The position numbers and the translations under genes are program-made. Below are positions 1-10,546 of a stretch of 64,000 nucleotides of DNA, in pieces. Location: assembly GCF_018143015.1 (NCBI RefSeq), contig NC_054743.1, forward strand, positions 28,554,934-28,618,933, in the 5' to 3' direction. How positions within the stretch are numbered: position 1 is the stretch's first letter; each line of letters opens with the position of its first letter. The notes under the pieces were generated by a model that searched no databases, was not told the origin of the DNA, and was given only the letters and a program-made list of their open reading frames with translations. The DNA comes from Lytechinus variegatus (lineage: Eukaryota; Echinodermata; Echinoidea; Temnopleuroida; Toxopneustidae).

Positions 1-325
1 ATTCCTCCCTGAACACGTTGAATTCCATTATTTTAACATTTCGTGCTTCAGGCAAGGAGGTCCTAATCATCAAATTCCTAAAAATTGAAATATTGTATAA
101 TTCAAACAATAAAAAACAAAAGACATAGTGAGTGAGTGACGTCATCGACTCTCTCATTTGGATGTAATTGCCTCGTCCATATAACTATTTTTTAAAAATA
201 AGCAAAACTTTGAAATGTCATAACTTTGTTATTTTACATCCGATTTTGATGAAATTTTCAGCATTGTGCTTGTCTGATTTTTCTCTATTGATTCAAACCA
301 ACATTTTCCTGAGGTGGACTTTATT
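1..325. mobile_element. MITE family A ('AAGTCCACC' ends), cut by window start
   Basis: Ends near 325 with GAGGTGGACTTTATT, the reverse of the AAGTCCACC terminus seen at 2923. Internal text (CATCCGATTTTGATGAAATTTTC and a TGACGTCA octamer at 137-144) recurs in the copies at 2923-3412, 6067-6372 and 35752-36035. It is non-coding; the left part lies outside the window. Confidence 0.55.
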
Positions 326-2922
326 GAACAATAGTCAGGGACTTTAACAACTCTGAACAAAAATAATGAAATTTCTTTTTTTTTTATAATGTTATGTTAT
401 ATCATTTTGGTATTCATCTTTCTTTAAACTACTCACCTTCGATTCCATTTCTTTTCAATGTGTATTCATCGTGTAAGATTGTTTACCCAGAGACTGATGT
501 CCCACGTATAACCATACGAAATGTATTTTTCAGGTTTCGAATCTCGAACCTTTTAATGAACTGTTAATTTCCATACGTAGAGTCGGTTATGAAAAAAACT
601 AGTTAGAAACAACTACATTCCTGGATTTTTTTTTTTTTTTTTTGTGGGGGGGAAATGTTAATATTTTGTATAAGTATAGTCAAATGACTAGGATATGTCA
701 TTTATAAGTAGAAAAACACCAGGAAATTAATAGGCTTCTCAGTTAACTTAGATTAAATTCATTCATTTGCCTCCTCATCTCTTAAAAACCCAACTGACTA
801 TTCCTTTAGTTAGTCTAACTTGTTTGATTTTAAGCGTGCAGACGGGATGTATGGGCACACCATGACGCCGAAGTAAGAACATAATTTCTTCCATAGTCTA
901 AAGAAATTTAAATGATAGTATTTGACCTACAGATCAACCAATTGAACACGCCTTAATTATTTCATCCACCGCTGTGCAGCAATTTATGGATGAAAAAGAG
1001 CCCCAGTCTCATTATACATGGGGTAAAGTAAACTAACGTGATTATAATGGGAAAGCAAGGAGACAGAAGCACGTGAAGTAGCCAGGGACTGCCCCGTCAC
1101 ACCTTTCCCATTTCACTCGCATTCAGAAGAGGGGGGAGGGGGGGTGGCGGACGGTTGCTTCTGAAAATGGACGTGAACGTTGACCGCTTGTTATTAGTTG
1201 TCAGAAAACTTTGTTACCCTAATAACTGACGATTTTTTCCTCCACCTAGATGCCAGCCACTGCCCCCTATATGAATTTAAAGGCAATATCGCCTCTCCTA
1301 AATCCCCCCCCCCCCAGAGTAAGTGTACACTATTTTTAGCAATTGAGGACAGTCTGACCCATCCGCTTCGCTTCCAGTCGGGGTTAGAGATTCTTCCTAA
1401 TTAGTGGCATTGACATTTTGATTCGCTGCGACGTCTCTCAACCTAGCCACCCCAATCCTTCCACCCTTTTTCTTTTATAAACATCATCGTAACGAAATTA
1501 ATGTTGCCACGAAAAGTGCCACTGTCAATTTAACGTTCCGCTGCCGTATTTTCTATCAATCTCGCCCAGGTAACCAAACGTTGGGTTTCTGGCTGGCAGT
1601 ATTGACGAAATGATTGCTTTTTAAGAGGTCAATCCTTCAAAAGCGCCATAATATTAAAAACAAAAAAATGGAGCGCAGTCTGTAGGATTATGACCAATGA
1701 AAAACGCAAAATTCATTAAACCTACTGATGTCAAAATCTAATTTAAGGGGACAACTTGATCGCCCATGTCTTATATTTCGTTATTGTCCATATCATTACT
1801 GCTTACACTACAAATCAAGGAAATTATAAGTCTATATACGTTCAGCCGATTTCCGCTTCTTAGTTTATTTTAGGCACTCTGACTTTCATATAAATCTATC
1901 TAGAACTACTGCAATAATGGGTACCATTCAGCCACCCCTTCTTTTCTAACCAAACGATTATCTCCCGAACTGATAAAGTGTGCCTCATCTCCGTTTCCAT
2001 TATCTTTAGTACGTTATTAACCTTCGTTCTTTCCAGCAATTTCATCCGTCTATTTTTTCTTCAACTGTACAGTCATTAATGTTTCATGACTGAACATGCT
2101 GAACTATAGACATGATTTTAATCTCTGATTATAGGAAATGCAAATCACATTGGTTATTATTGATTGAACTATAATAATTGCGATGATAATGATGATGAAG
2201 ATGATGATGATAATGATTATTAACATTATTATTCAGATTCAGATATTTTTACAAATGGAAATTCAATTTGTTCGCACAAAATGATTTAGAATATTACATG
2301 ATACAAACATAATTTTACACGATGCATAATAGTAAACATTATAAATCAAAAGATAAGAGAAATTAAGATAAAGGCGGGGGGGTAACATAATTTCAAGGAT
2401 GGCTATTAAATGCACGGATATCAATATTACCTAAGCTATTATTATTATCGTTATCATCATCATTACTATAGTTGATGTTGTTGTTATTATTATACTTATC
2501 TTTTTATCATCATAATTAGCATAATCATTATATTTTCCATAAATGCCACAAATTGAAAATTAGTTTGCTGCTTTCTACTACCTACCTTCGTAAATCAATA
2601 TCGATAACAACCAGCCTGACAACGGGAAAATATTCGTTTTGAATATAGGGAAACAAAACACAATTCGTTTTTGGTAGTAATTACAAATTACTGTGGAAAA
2701 AATAAAGCATTCTAAAGAGAAAGAGAGAGAGAGAGAGAACAAAAAGAAATGCCCATACCTCTGATATTAAAAATCCCGCTGATACGTCTGATGCGAAAGC
2801 CTAAGTATAATAACATCTAGCAATTGAGTATTAGAACTCTTTTCGGGAATGCCACATTTGGAGTTGATAAGCTGTGCATTGTACGCGGGCACGCCAGGGT
2901 CCGATGATATAATTTATATGTA
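326..2922. other. Intergenic, no gene recognised
   Basis: AT-rich sequence without a recognisable coding block. It holds homopolymer runs, a GAT/ATT-rich microsatellite at about 2170-2225 and a GA microsatellite at about 2716-2740. The 68-codon open frame at 1198 has no recognisable content. Confidence 0.6.
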
Positions 2923-3412
2923 ATTTAAAGGTCAAGTCCACCCCTGAAAAATTTTGATTTCATTTAATAGAGAAAAAAACCCAGACAGGCATAATATTGA
3001 AAATCGCAATTCTTATTCAAATGAGAGATTCGATGATGTTCCCCACTAACTATTCCTTATATTATAGTGATTTTTTATACAAATTTGACAATAAGGACCC
3101 ACATGACTGAACCATGTTAAACAATGGTAATTCCACATGTTCAGGGCGAAATGAAACCAGTGAGGAGAAAAATGGAATATTTCATATTTCATATAATAGA
3201 AAACAAAGAAATAGTGAGTGGTGTCATCAGTCTCTTAATTTGCATACCGACCGGAATGTTCATATAACTATTTTGTGAGATAAAGCGAAAATTTAAAATG
3301 TTATAACTTTCTTATTCTACATCCGATTTTGATGAAATTTTCAGTGTTATTCTTGTATGATTTGTCTTTTTTTTATTCAAATGAACTTTTTGTTGGGGTG
3401 GACTTAGTTAAG
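2923..3412. mobile_element. MITE family A, full-length copy
   Basis: Begins TTAAAGGTCAAGTCCACCCC and ends GGGGTGGACTTAGTTAA, so the ends are inverted repeats, with TTAA-like sequence at both edges. About 490 bp, no coding capacity. It is the most complete of five copies in the window. Confidence 0.65.
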
Positions 3413-3455
3413 ACAGGTTGTTCCGATGTATTAAGCGGTATACTATGAACATAAA

Positions 3456-3873
3456 GGACGATTCCATTGTCGACAAGTCAGCCACTTTCACAACTTTTCT
3501 TTTTAACCCGCTACTCAAACAAACGAGGGATTTCAAATTGCGTTATGATAAATATGATAATGTACTAACCAGCTAACGGGCAGTCATGTAAGAATGTGAC
3601 AACCAAGAAAAAATATGTCGTCCATGGGTGAATCAGAGGTGAAAATGCTGAGTGTCGTAAGGGACATATGTGAGTCCCGTACGACACAGAGCATTTCATC
3701 TTATAATCAAACATTTTTGGGTTGGTTATCAGTTGTTCACATAATTACCCACTAAATAGGTCTATAATTTACATAAATATGAATAAGATTGCTCAAGCAT
3801 TCGGCTGTGATACTACTTCCGAAATGTCGAGATGTCCCATACGAAACGCATGGAGTCGCCCTAAACATGTATT
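3456..3873. mobile_element. MITE family D ('GGGCGATTCCATGC' ends), copy 1
   Basis: Left end GGACGATTCCATTG and right end GCATGGAGTCGCCCT are inverted repeats. Inside is a hairpin, GTGTCGTAAGGGAC facing GTCCCGTACGACAC, at about 3652-3687. The same layout recurs at 21886-22284 and, truncated and reversed, at 28312-28520. Confidence 0.6.
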
Positions 3874-4156
3874 ATATAATGTATATCTGCTATGAATTTA
3901 TGTACAGCTTTAATGCGTATTCCTTATTAAACATTCCAATGCATGTGCAGTTATTAGATAGAGTTTTGGTCCCTCTAAGAGTACTGCAGCAGCCATTGGT
4001 AGCTCCTTGATTTACATGCATGAAATCAGGTTGGGGCATACATGTATATGTTGCAGCCCTTCAGATTGTTGGAACAGAAAAACTGTATATTTGGATCAAT
4101 CAATGAATATTATTCTTGTCAACTACATTCAAATCCTACGTGTGCCGCATTCACGG

Positions 4157-4389
4157 TTAGCAGCAACAAAATAAATGACACTTCGAAGGAGAAACAACAA
4201 TAATAGCCCTTCGGTCATTGTTCGTTTGGAGAGTATACTTGTCACGCTCTTCAAAAGACTGGGTAAACACAGGCCCTACCTGTATGAGTCCACCTGAACA
4301 ACTTCTCCAAACAATTCCATTATGTGTGTTTGTTTGGGAAGAGTACTGTCTAATTAGGTCCGTTGTGGCAATTTCGGTAGAAAGATGAC
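4157..4389 (-). CDS. CUB-like fragment, exon-like block 3
   Basis: The acceptor TATTTTTTAG is good and phase matches block 2. The frame stays open for 76 codons to a TAA at 4157-4159, or may be spliced at ATACAG/GTAGGG (exon 4389-4280, phase 0). The peptide contains DLIRQYSSQTNT and GIVWRSCSGG. I do not recognise a family from this block alone. Confidence 0.3.
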
Positions 4390-6009
4390 CTAAAAAATAT
4401 AGTAAGCATAGATTGGCTAATTGATTCACCGGCTATTTTTACTATTGTCAATTTTGCCAAATTATTATTGAATGAATCAACAACAACAAAATGAATTCAC
4501 TAGATGGCTGCCCTTGTGGTCAGTGTAAGAGAGTGCTGACTGAATAAAGGCCATGATTGAAAGTATCAGGAAATTCATTTCTACTATCCAGCGTATATTA
4601 GAAATTGCCAAATTTCCGCATTAATGTTTTAATGCCTCTTTTATATACAAAAAGAATTGTAGGAGCAATTACATTTATTTATTTAGTTATTTCCTCTTTA
4701 AGGATATTCATAGCATATAATGATTAAAAATGTTGCAGTACAGCTCATGCTTTGTTGGACATGAGTTATACTCTTATTTATCTCTAGAATGTCCAAAGAG
4801 AGACAATACAGACTGCTAAACAATAGATTGCTACACAATAGACTACTAATAGTAGCAGTGAAAAGATCATCATATCACATTACATCATATCAGATTAGAA
4901 CACAGAGTTTCACGCCAGACTTAATGTCAGAGGATAGCTTATTTCCACCTGGAATATTTATCTTCTGTGGGATTATTTGTACGCCATCAATGAACTGTTT
5001 GCAGTTACTTTGAAAGAGGAATTTTCAGTTCTCATCAAGATCATTTACCTGTTCTAATGAACGCTTTTCAACCCATGGATTGCTGAAATTCACTGTTAAT
5101 CATCATCAACATCGTCTTCACAGACATTTCAACTCGTTACAGTGACTCATGTTATTCATCGGGTTTCAACATCAGTTTCATCATCGCCATCACTGAACTT
5201 TAATTTTAAGGAATTTTCACCAGCTAACTTGGATTTAACTTTGGATTATAATCAACTCTTCAAGAGATGTAAGATATTTTGTTTTAATTCTGTTGATTGA
5301 TTTATATATATTTCCTGTAATTTAAAAAAGGAAATCAAATTTGAATTTAAATGTTTAATTGTTATTTGTTGCAGTATCGTAACACCTCTTACCTGCTCAC
5401 CTATACAGTTGCTTTATGTAAGAAGCAACGGCGATAAATCGTAACCCTGTGGGATGCGGCAATCACACAAACAGAATCGGCACCAGAACGATTATAGCTA
5501 TTTTATCATTTTGAATGACATACCATCGATTGATCCGTAGTCAGCTACATTTGTGTGTTGCAACATAATGTAGGGAAGAGGTTCCAGATCGGATGTTAAT
5601 TCGATGTAGATCCTGTAGGATGAACCCGAAAGAATCCATAAGTAATCACCAGGCGGCTGCAATAGATCTCTCCTCGGTGACATCATGGGCATGTTGGGTT
5701 CCGACAAAAAACGTAATCCTTGAGTTGGTGAACTTCATACAAGAAATCGACATCCACTTGCAAAATATCAAATTTGTCAGGTATCCGCTGAATGCACGCG
5801 TATTAAAAAAGGTACATATCAATTTTATTTTAAATTTGGCAGAGATCCTTAAACAATAAAGGTGTAAGAAGCCTACATTATTGCTGAATCAAGACAGGAC
5901 TCTCCTCTTTCATCTATCAGGTCTTGAATTGAATGGCCATCTTTGTAAACAAAGACACCCTCCATCAGGGCTATCATCGAGATTGGGTGGTCCTTTTCAG
6001 GACCAACAC
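4157..6009 (-). CDS. Possible divergent CUB-like gene fragment, three exons
   Basis: Three minus-strand open blocks join with compatible phases: 6009-5877, 5732-5524 and 4389-4280 (or reading on to a TAA at 4157). The joined peptide has a cysteine, then an SEPNMP segment, then YLWILSGSSYRIYIEL and SDLE. This resembles the start of a CUB domain (G-x-I-x-SPNYP, then C-x-W-x-I, then hydrophobic strands), but the usual Cys before Trp is Tyr here. Splice signals are GTAGGC/AG, GTATGT/AG and GTAGGG; the first donor is weak. No start codon, upstream exon or certain end is visible. CUB domains are extracellular, so a secreted or membrane protein is the likeliest reading. It could also be a decayed gene. 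Confidence 0.35.
5524..5732 (-). CDS. CUB-like fragment, exon-like block 2
   Basis: Open for 69 codons, ending at donor GTATGT in phase 1. It carries the best CUB resemblance: FLSEPNMP then GDYLWILSGSSYRI. The next block begins with the two bases needed to keep the frame. Confidence 0.38.
5877..6009 (-). CDS. CUB-like fragment, exon-like block 1
   Basis: Follows a pyrimidine-containing acceptor (CTTTCTTGGGCAG) and stays open for 43 codons plus split codons at both ends. It ends at a weak donor GTAGGC, although the SRCR gene in this window also uses GTAGGC. The peptide includes SMIALMEGVFVYKDGHSI and a single Cys near its end. Family A MITE sequence starts 58 bp further upstream on this strand. 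Confidence 0.3.
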
Positions 6010-6066
6010 CTGCCCAAGAAAGATACATGGTGCACTGTGAAACCTACTACACTATCTCATTTTCTC

Positions 6067-6372
6067 TTTAAAAGACAAGTCCATCTCAACGAAACGTTGA
6101 TATTGATTAAAAAAAGAGAATATCCAACAAGCATAACACTAAATAATTTCATCAAGATCGGATGTAAAATAAGAATGTTTTAAAGTTTCGCTTAATTTCA
6201 CATAACAGTTACATGTATATGCACATCCCGCTGGGTATGCAAATGGAAGAGTGTTTAGGTCACTCACGATTTCTTTTGTATTTCAAGACATGAAATGTGA
6301 AAAATTCTAATTTTCTCCTAATTTTCAAGTGAAACAAAGATTTATTCCTCCGTGAACACGTGGAATTAGCAT
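6067..6372. mobile_element. MITE family A, truncated copy
   Basis: Starts TTTAAAAGACAAGTCCATC and shares internal text with other family A copies up to a conserved ATTCCTCCGTGAACACGTGG block, then stops matching. The opposite terminus is missing. Confidence 0.55.
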
Positions 6373-6788
6373 TGTATTATAAAATACTATAGTGAGTAGT
6401 GGTAGTTAAAGTTGTTGTGATTGGCTAGATTGGTACCACGTGACTTCCCTTCAAAAAGTTATATTGTATATATGTACAATATAACTTTCGATTTTTAGGG
6501 GATAAAACCTGCATTAAATGAATGGGGAGAATATCGATTAATGGCAATGCGCATTTAACCAGTAAATCATGTGCGTCTGCATTAACTAAGCTCAGGCAGT
6601 TCGTTTAATTTCATTTTTGAAGTGACGTCACGATTTTTTTTTGCCCCTTGCAAGGTACATTATATACGTTCCTTTTTGGATGGTACGTGTGTAACGGTAC
6701 GAATGTTTGACATTCAGCCTCTCATTTGCTTGCGTACAACAAGCTAAGTAGAAGTTGTACAATTTACTATAATAAATAGTGAACGTTC

Positions 6789-7004
6789 TATCATTCTGAT
6801 AGATCCCAATATGTTGTTTTTAATAATAGTTCATCAGACTTTTCCAGTATCACACATGGTGTACCGCAAGGTTCTATTCTTGGCCCGCTATTTTTTCTAT
6901 TTTACATCAACGATCTCATATATTCCTCAAATAAATTTGAATATATCATGTATGCCGATGATACTACTTTAATATACAACCAACCTTATAATCTTAATAT
7001 ATAA
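6789..7004 (+). pseudogene. LINE reverse transcriptase fragment
   Basis: A 71-codon open stretch encodes the heart of a non-LTR reverse transcriptase: HGVPQGSILGPLFFLFYIND, then FEYIMYADDTTLIY, the YADD catalytic box. In-frame stops lie at both ends and no other LINE domain is in frame nearby, so this is a decayed scrap. The motifs suit a Jockey, CR1 or L2-like clade; the clade cannot be fixed from this length. Confidence 0.8.
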
Positions 7005-8803
7005 AATGATATCACGGCCTAGAAATTTGAACAGTTATTTGACCTTTAAGAAAAGTGGTATTTTGTGTTCCAATAGTGATCATAGTCTAGAAAGTAGACG
7101 GCGTGTGTTAGATAATAATATATAGTATTCTCGAACTGCAATATCTGAGAGTGCTCATATTATAGGCCCTAAAATTGTAGTAGGTACAAATTAGAAAGCT
7201 GTCACTTTATTACGCTGTTACACATTCGCCTTCTATTTTGTGTCATTTACATTTAACAGAAGCAATTTCAGGAATTGGGACTGATGTTCAAACATTTGTG
7301 GTTCGGCGTTGCGGCTATCTTGTGTCTATTTAATCTGAAGATGATCTGTATTGCTATCTATAGAGTTATATCATAGCTAATACAGAAAATGGATTTATCC
7401 ATGAAAAAGAACAAAAATGTAATTCAGCATTCGATGGTGAAATATAGCATGTGACGACGTTAACATTCAAATAAATGAGAAACAGAGCAAGAAAGAGGCG
7501 AAAGGGGGGGGGGGGAGACTGTGAGTTTTCTGAAAAGAAAATATTTGAAAGAGGTATAAATAAAATGCAACAAACATGTTGAAGATCCTACAGACTTAAG
7601 ACAAATATAAAAATGTTTAGATTTTTTTTGTAAAAGAATGACATATATTCGATTAAATCATTTCTTGCACATATTGACGATCTATACAATTCCCTAAACT
7701 GCTAAATGGAGTGATATCAACTGTTTGGAAAAGAGTCTACTGTGATGCAAACACTTCTTGTGGAGTGCGCGCTGGTCGCATCATGGCTGATGGACGAATA
7801 ATTGAGAAATGCTTCTATCAATAATTGCTGTTCAATATGGATGATTCGAATGGAAGATGTCGAATTGGTAGGTAAACAGTAAGTGAAATGTGCATATATA
7901 CCCGAGAGTAGCAGAAAGAGGGGGAATATTGGATGAGCAGGGGAAAAAACCCAGAGAGATCTAGAGAGAAAGAGAGAGAGAGGGAGATGGGCCGGGGTGA
8001 GGGAGGTACGTGGAGAGAGAAGAGGGGAGCAGTCATTATTCAACAGCGGTAATCAATAAAATCATGATAAGTTTCTTCCTGTCTATTTCCTTCCCGCAAA
8101 CACCCCCAAAACAGATAAAAATACCATTGATCAGAATTCCATCCTCTTTCACTGTAACAACTGATGAAGCTATAAGTAATGTGCGATGCGTAAGCAAGGC
8201 GAATCCTTAAACTAGATACTAGGAAATAAACTATATAAATACTCATATACTTCAACCAGTCTTTTGAAAAGTTGAAAGGGTTTGCGGTTGTACTCTAGCA
8301 CTATCAGATTTTAGAAAAACTTTCAGAACAAAGACAAAGCAACACAGCAATCGAGTATGGCCAACGACATCCTGATAAATGCCCGAGAAACGTATTTCTT
8401 GGCAAAACAAGTTACACGTTTTTGTCATGATGTGGGTGGATTTGATAACTCTAGTCATTCAGTAATTCACTAGGATAGCAAGCGGTATGATCGATATCAA
8501 CATTTGTCATCCGTCATGAGATTGCAAACAGGTAAATGGAACAGTAAGAAATTAAAATCAGCAGTGATTTAAAGATAGGTCTACCTACCACTTAGCTTGA
8601 GGAGGGTCGTTTATTGCGAATTCCGTTTTTAGAATGAGTATCGACCCCCCCTCCCCGGGCCATTTGATTCGGTGGTAATAGAAGAAAATGGTGAAGAGGA
8701 AAAAAAGAAGAAGAAACGTCCTTAGTTTTTGTACCAGCACCTGCTGCTCTCACATTGGCAGTAAGACTCACATCTCACATTATCACTACTCTGTTAATAC
8801 CAT
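7005..8803. other. Intergenic, no gene recognised
   Basis: Contains purine-rich low-complexity sequence around 7960-8030 and poly-G/C runs. Open frames here are short and low in complexity. A hydrophobic start-like frame at 7284 is discussed under rejected items. Confidence 0.55.
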
Positions 8804-10327
8804 AGGCGGATCCAGGGGCCCCGCCACGAGCTCCCCCTTATTGGCGGAAAAAAAGGGGTAAGAAAGAAGATAAAAGGAAAATAAGTGGAAAGAGAGAGAG
8901 GAAAAAGAAGAGGAAAGGTAAAAGGAGGTTTGTGAGTGAAATAAGTTGAGGGGAAAACTTCGAAAATGAAAAATATATATTTCATGTCGCTATTCAAAAT
9001 TTGCACTCGCGCTTTGCGCTTGCATTGTCTGTTCGACGAGATACATATCTTGCTCAATAGGCTGATATGGAGCTTAAAAATATTAAGTTTTGAAGTCAAT
9101 ATACAAAACATATTTGAGCTCGGACATCGAGCTATCTGTATTTTGTTTGATTTACAAATCGATTTGTAGAATGTCCGTCTTATGGTCCGATTATCAACAT
9201 TTTCAGCTCCCGCTGCCCGCTTGTGTTATTATTATTATGATTTGCCAAGTACCTATTGTCTTAGTGTATTCCAAACAAATCTTTAAATATCCCTTTTCAG
9301 GTCTCATTGTCAAAACGTATCAGCTGGCGCTGCGCTTGCATTTTGATTGGTGAGTTTTCAGCGCTCTCATTAATAAGATGATAACTTAATTGTTTTACGA
9401 ATTCCTAAGCACTTTTGCTGAATTGAATATCGACAAGTTTTATCTCGCGCAAAAAGAGAAAGAGTATACAAATGATAAACGTTCATGAGTGTAACGAGTT
9501 GAGTGGATCGTTATTTCATTTTTCACCGAATGAATTATTCTGTCCATTGCACGAATGAAAAAAAATCATTATTTGGTTTATATGACACCAAAAAGTTGAT
9601 TTCTTTTCATATGAAATTTATGAATTTCGATGCAAAACATGCTCATGCCGTGCGAGTTAGGTGTATTGACTGTTACGTCATTACAATATGCGCACTGTCC
9701 TTGGATAATGACTGCACTCTGAATGCTGATTTAGTCATTCAAATTTGAACTGGAAAATCAGCACTCAAAGCGCAGTCACTATACAAGGACATTAAACATG
9801 TTAAATGCTAAATAAGCACTTCATTTTTTAGAATGTAGAATGTCCATTTCCAGGTCGGAATGTCGGAAATTCTCAGCTTGCATTTCGCTCTCGCATTATT
9901 TAAATTATTGAAAAGTATCGTCTCCATGGGTAACTGCAAACAGTCCTTAACACGTAACTTTTCGATCAGGCCAAAACGTGTATTAAAAATTTCTGCTCGC
10001 GCTTCATGCTCGCAGTGTTTATCTGGGTAAACAATACGCATCTTGTTCAGAATGGCATATATTGCACAGAGTGGTAAATTTTCGAGACAAAACAAAACAT
10101 AAAATTTCAGAAAATATTAGCTTGCCCTTCGCGCTCGGCCGAATAAAATAGGGCTTATGAGATGATTACCCATTTATGTTGATTTAAGAATTAAGGTAGT
10201 GAAGTGACTGATAGGACTACCCCTTCAAAGAAACAAAGAAAAAACATCAACTTTGAGAGGCCATTCGGGGAAAATATGGGGGATATTCCCCCCCCCCCCA
10301 TTGGCGAAAAAGGGATCCACCGCTGTA
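8804..10327. mobile_element. Non-autonomous element with 'GGCGGATCC' ends and GCGC-motif repeats
   Basis: Left end AGGCGGATCCAGGGG with a C-run and right end CCCCCC...TTGGCG...GGATCCACCGCTGTA are imperfect inverted repeats. Inside, a motif of the type GCTCGCGCTTTGCGCTTGCAT recurs at irregular spacing (about 9003, 9205, 9321, 9878, 9992 and 10117), in both orientations. No transposase is visible. It ends 70 bp before exon 2 of channel gene 1. A second, partial example lies at 46215-46870. Confidence 0.5.
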
Positions 10328-10397
10328 TTACTACCAACGCTATCGTTAATATTCCCTTAATGATTATATACCTTTTCTCATCATCATCTTACAACAG

Positions 10398-10546
10398 GGA
10401 CCTCTGAATTCGGGGATCGATACGAGAAGCAGCTTGTATCTGACCTGCTTGCCAAGTACGGTCCATCTTCTGTGAGGCCGGTCAAGAACTCCTCCACGCA
10501 ATCTGAAGTATTCTTCAGGCTTCTCCCTAAGGAACTCATTGGCTTC
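10398..10546 (+). CDS. Channel gene 1, first exon seen: N-terminal extracellular segment
   Basis: 149 bp between ACAACAG and GTAAGT. It encodes TSEFGDRYEKQLVSDLL followed by VRPVKNSSTQ, the start of the mature ligand-binding domain. It begins with the last two bases of a split codon and ends in phase 0. The gene 2 counterpart has the same length and phase. Confidence 0.9.

Noticed and set aside
7284-7380. Open frame starting MFKHLWFGVAAILCLF as the missing signal exon of channel gene 1
   Set aside because: It is hydrophobic enough, but the only fitting donor (T/GTATTG) is weak and the sequence does not resemble the gene 2 signal exon. It lies in decayed LINE surroundings.
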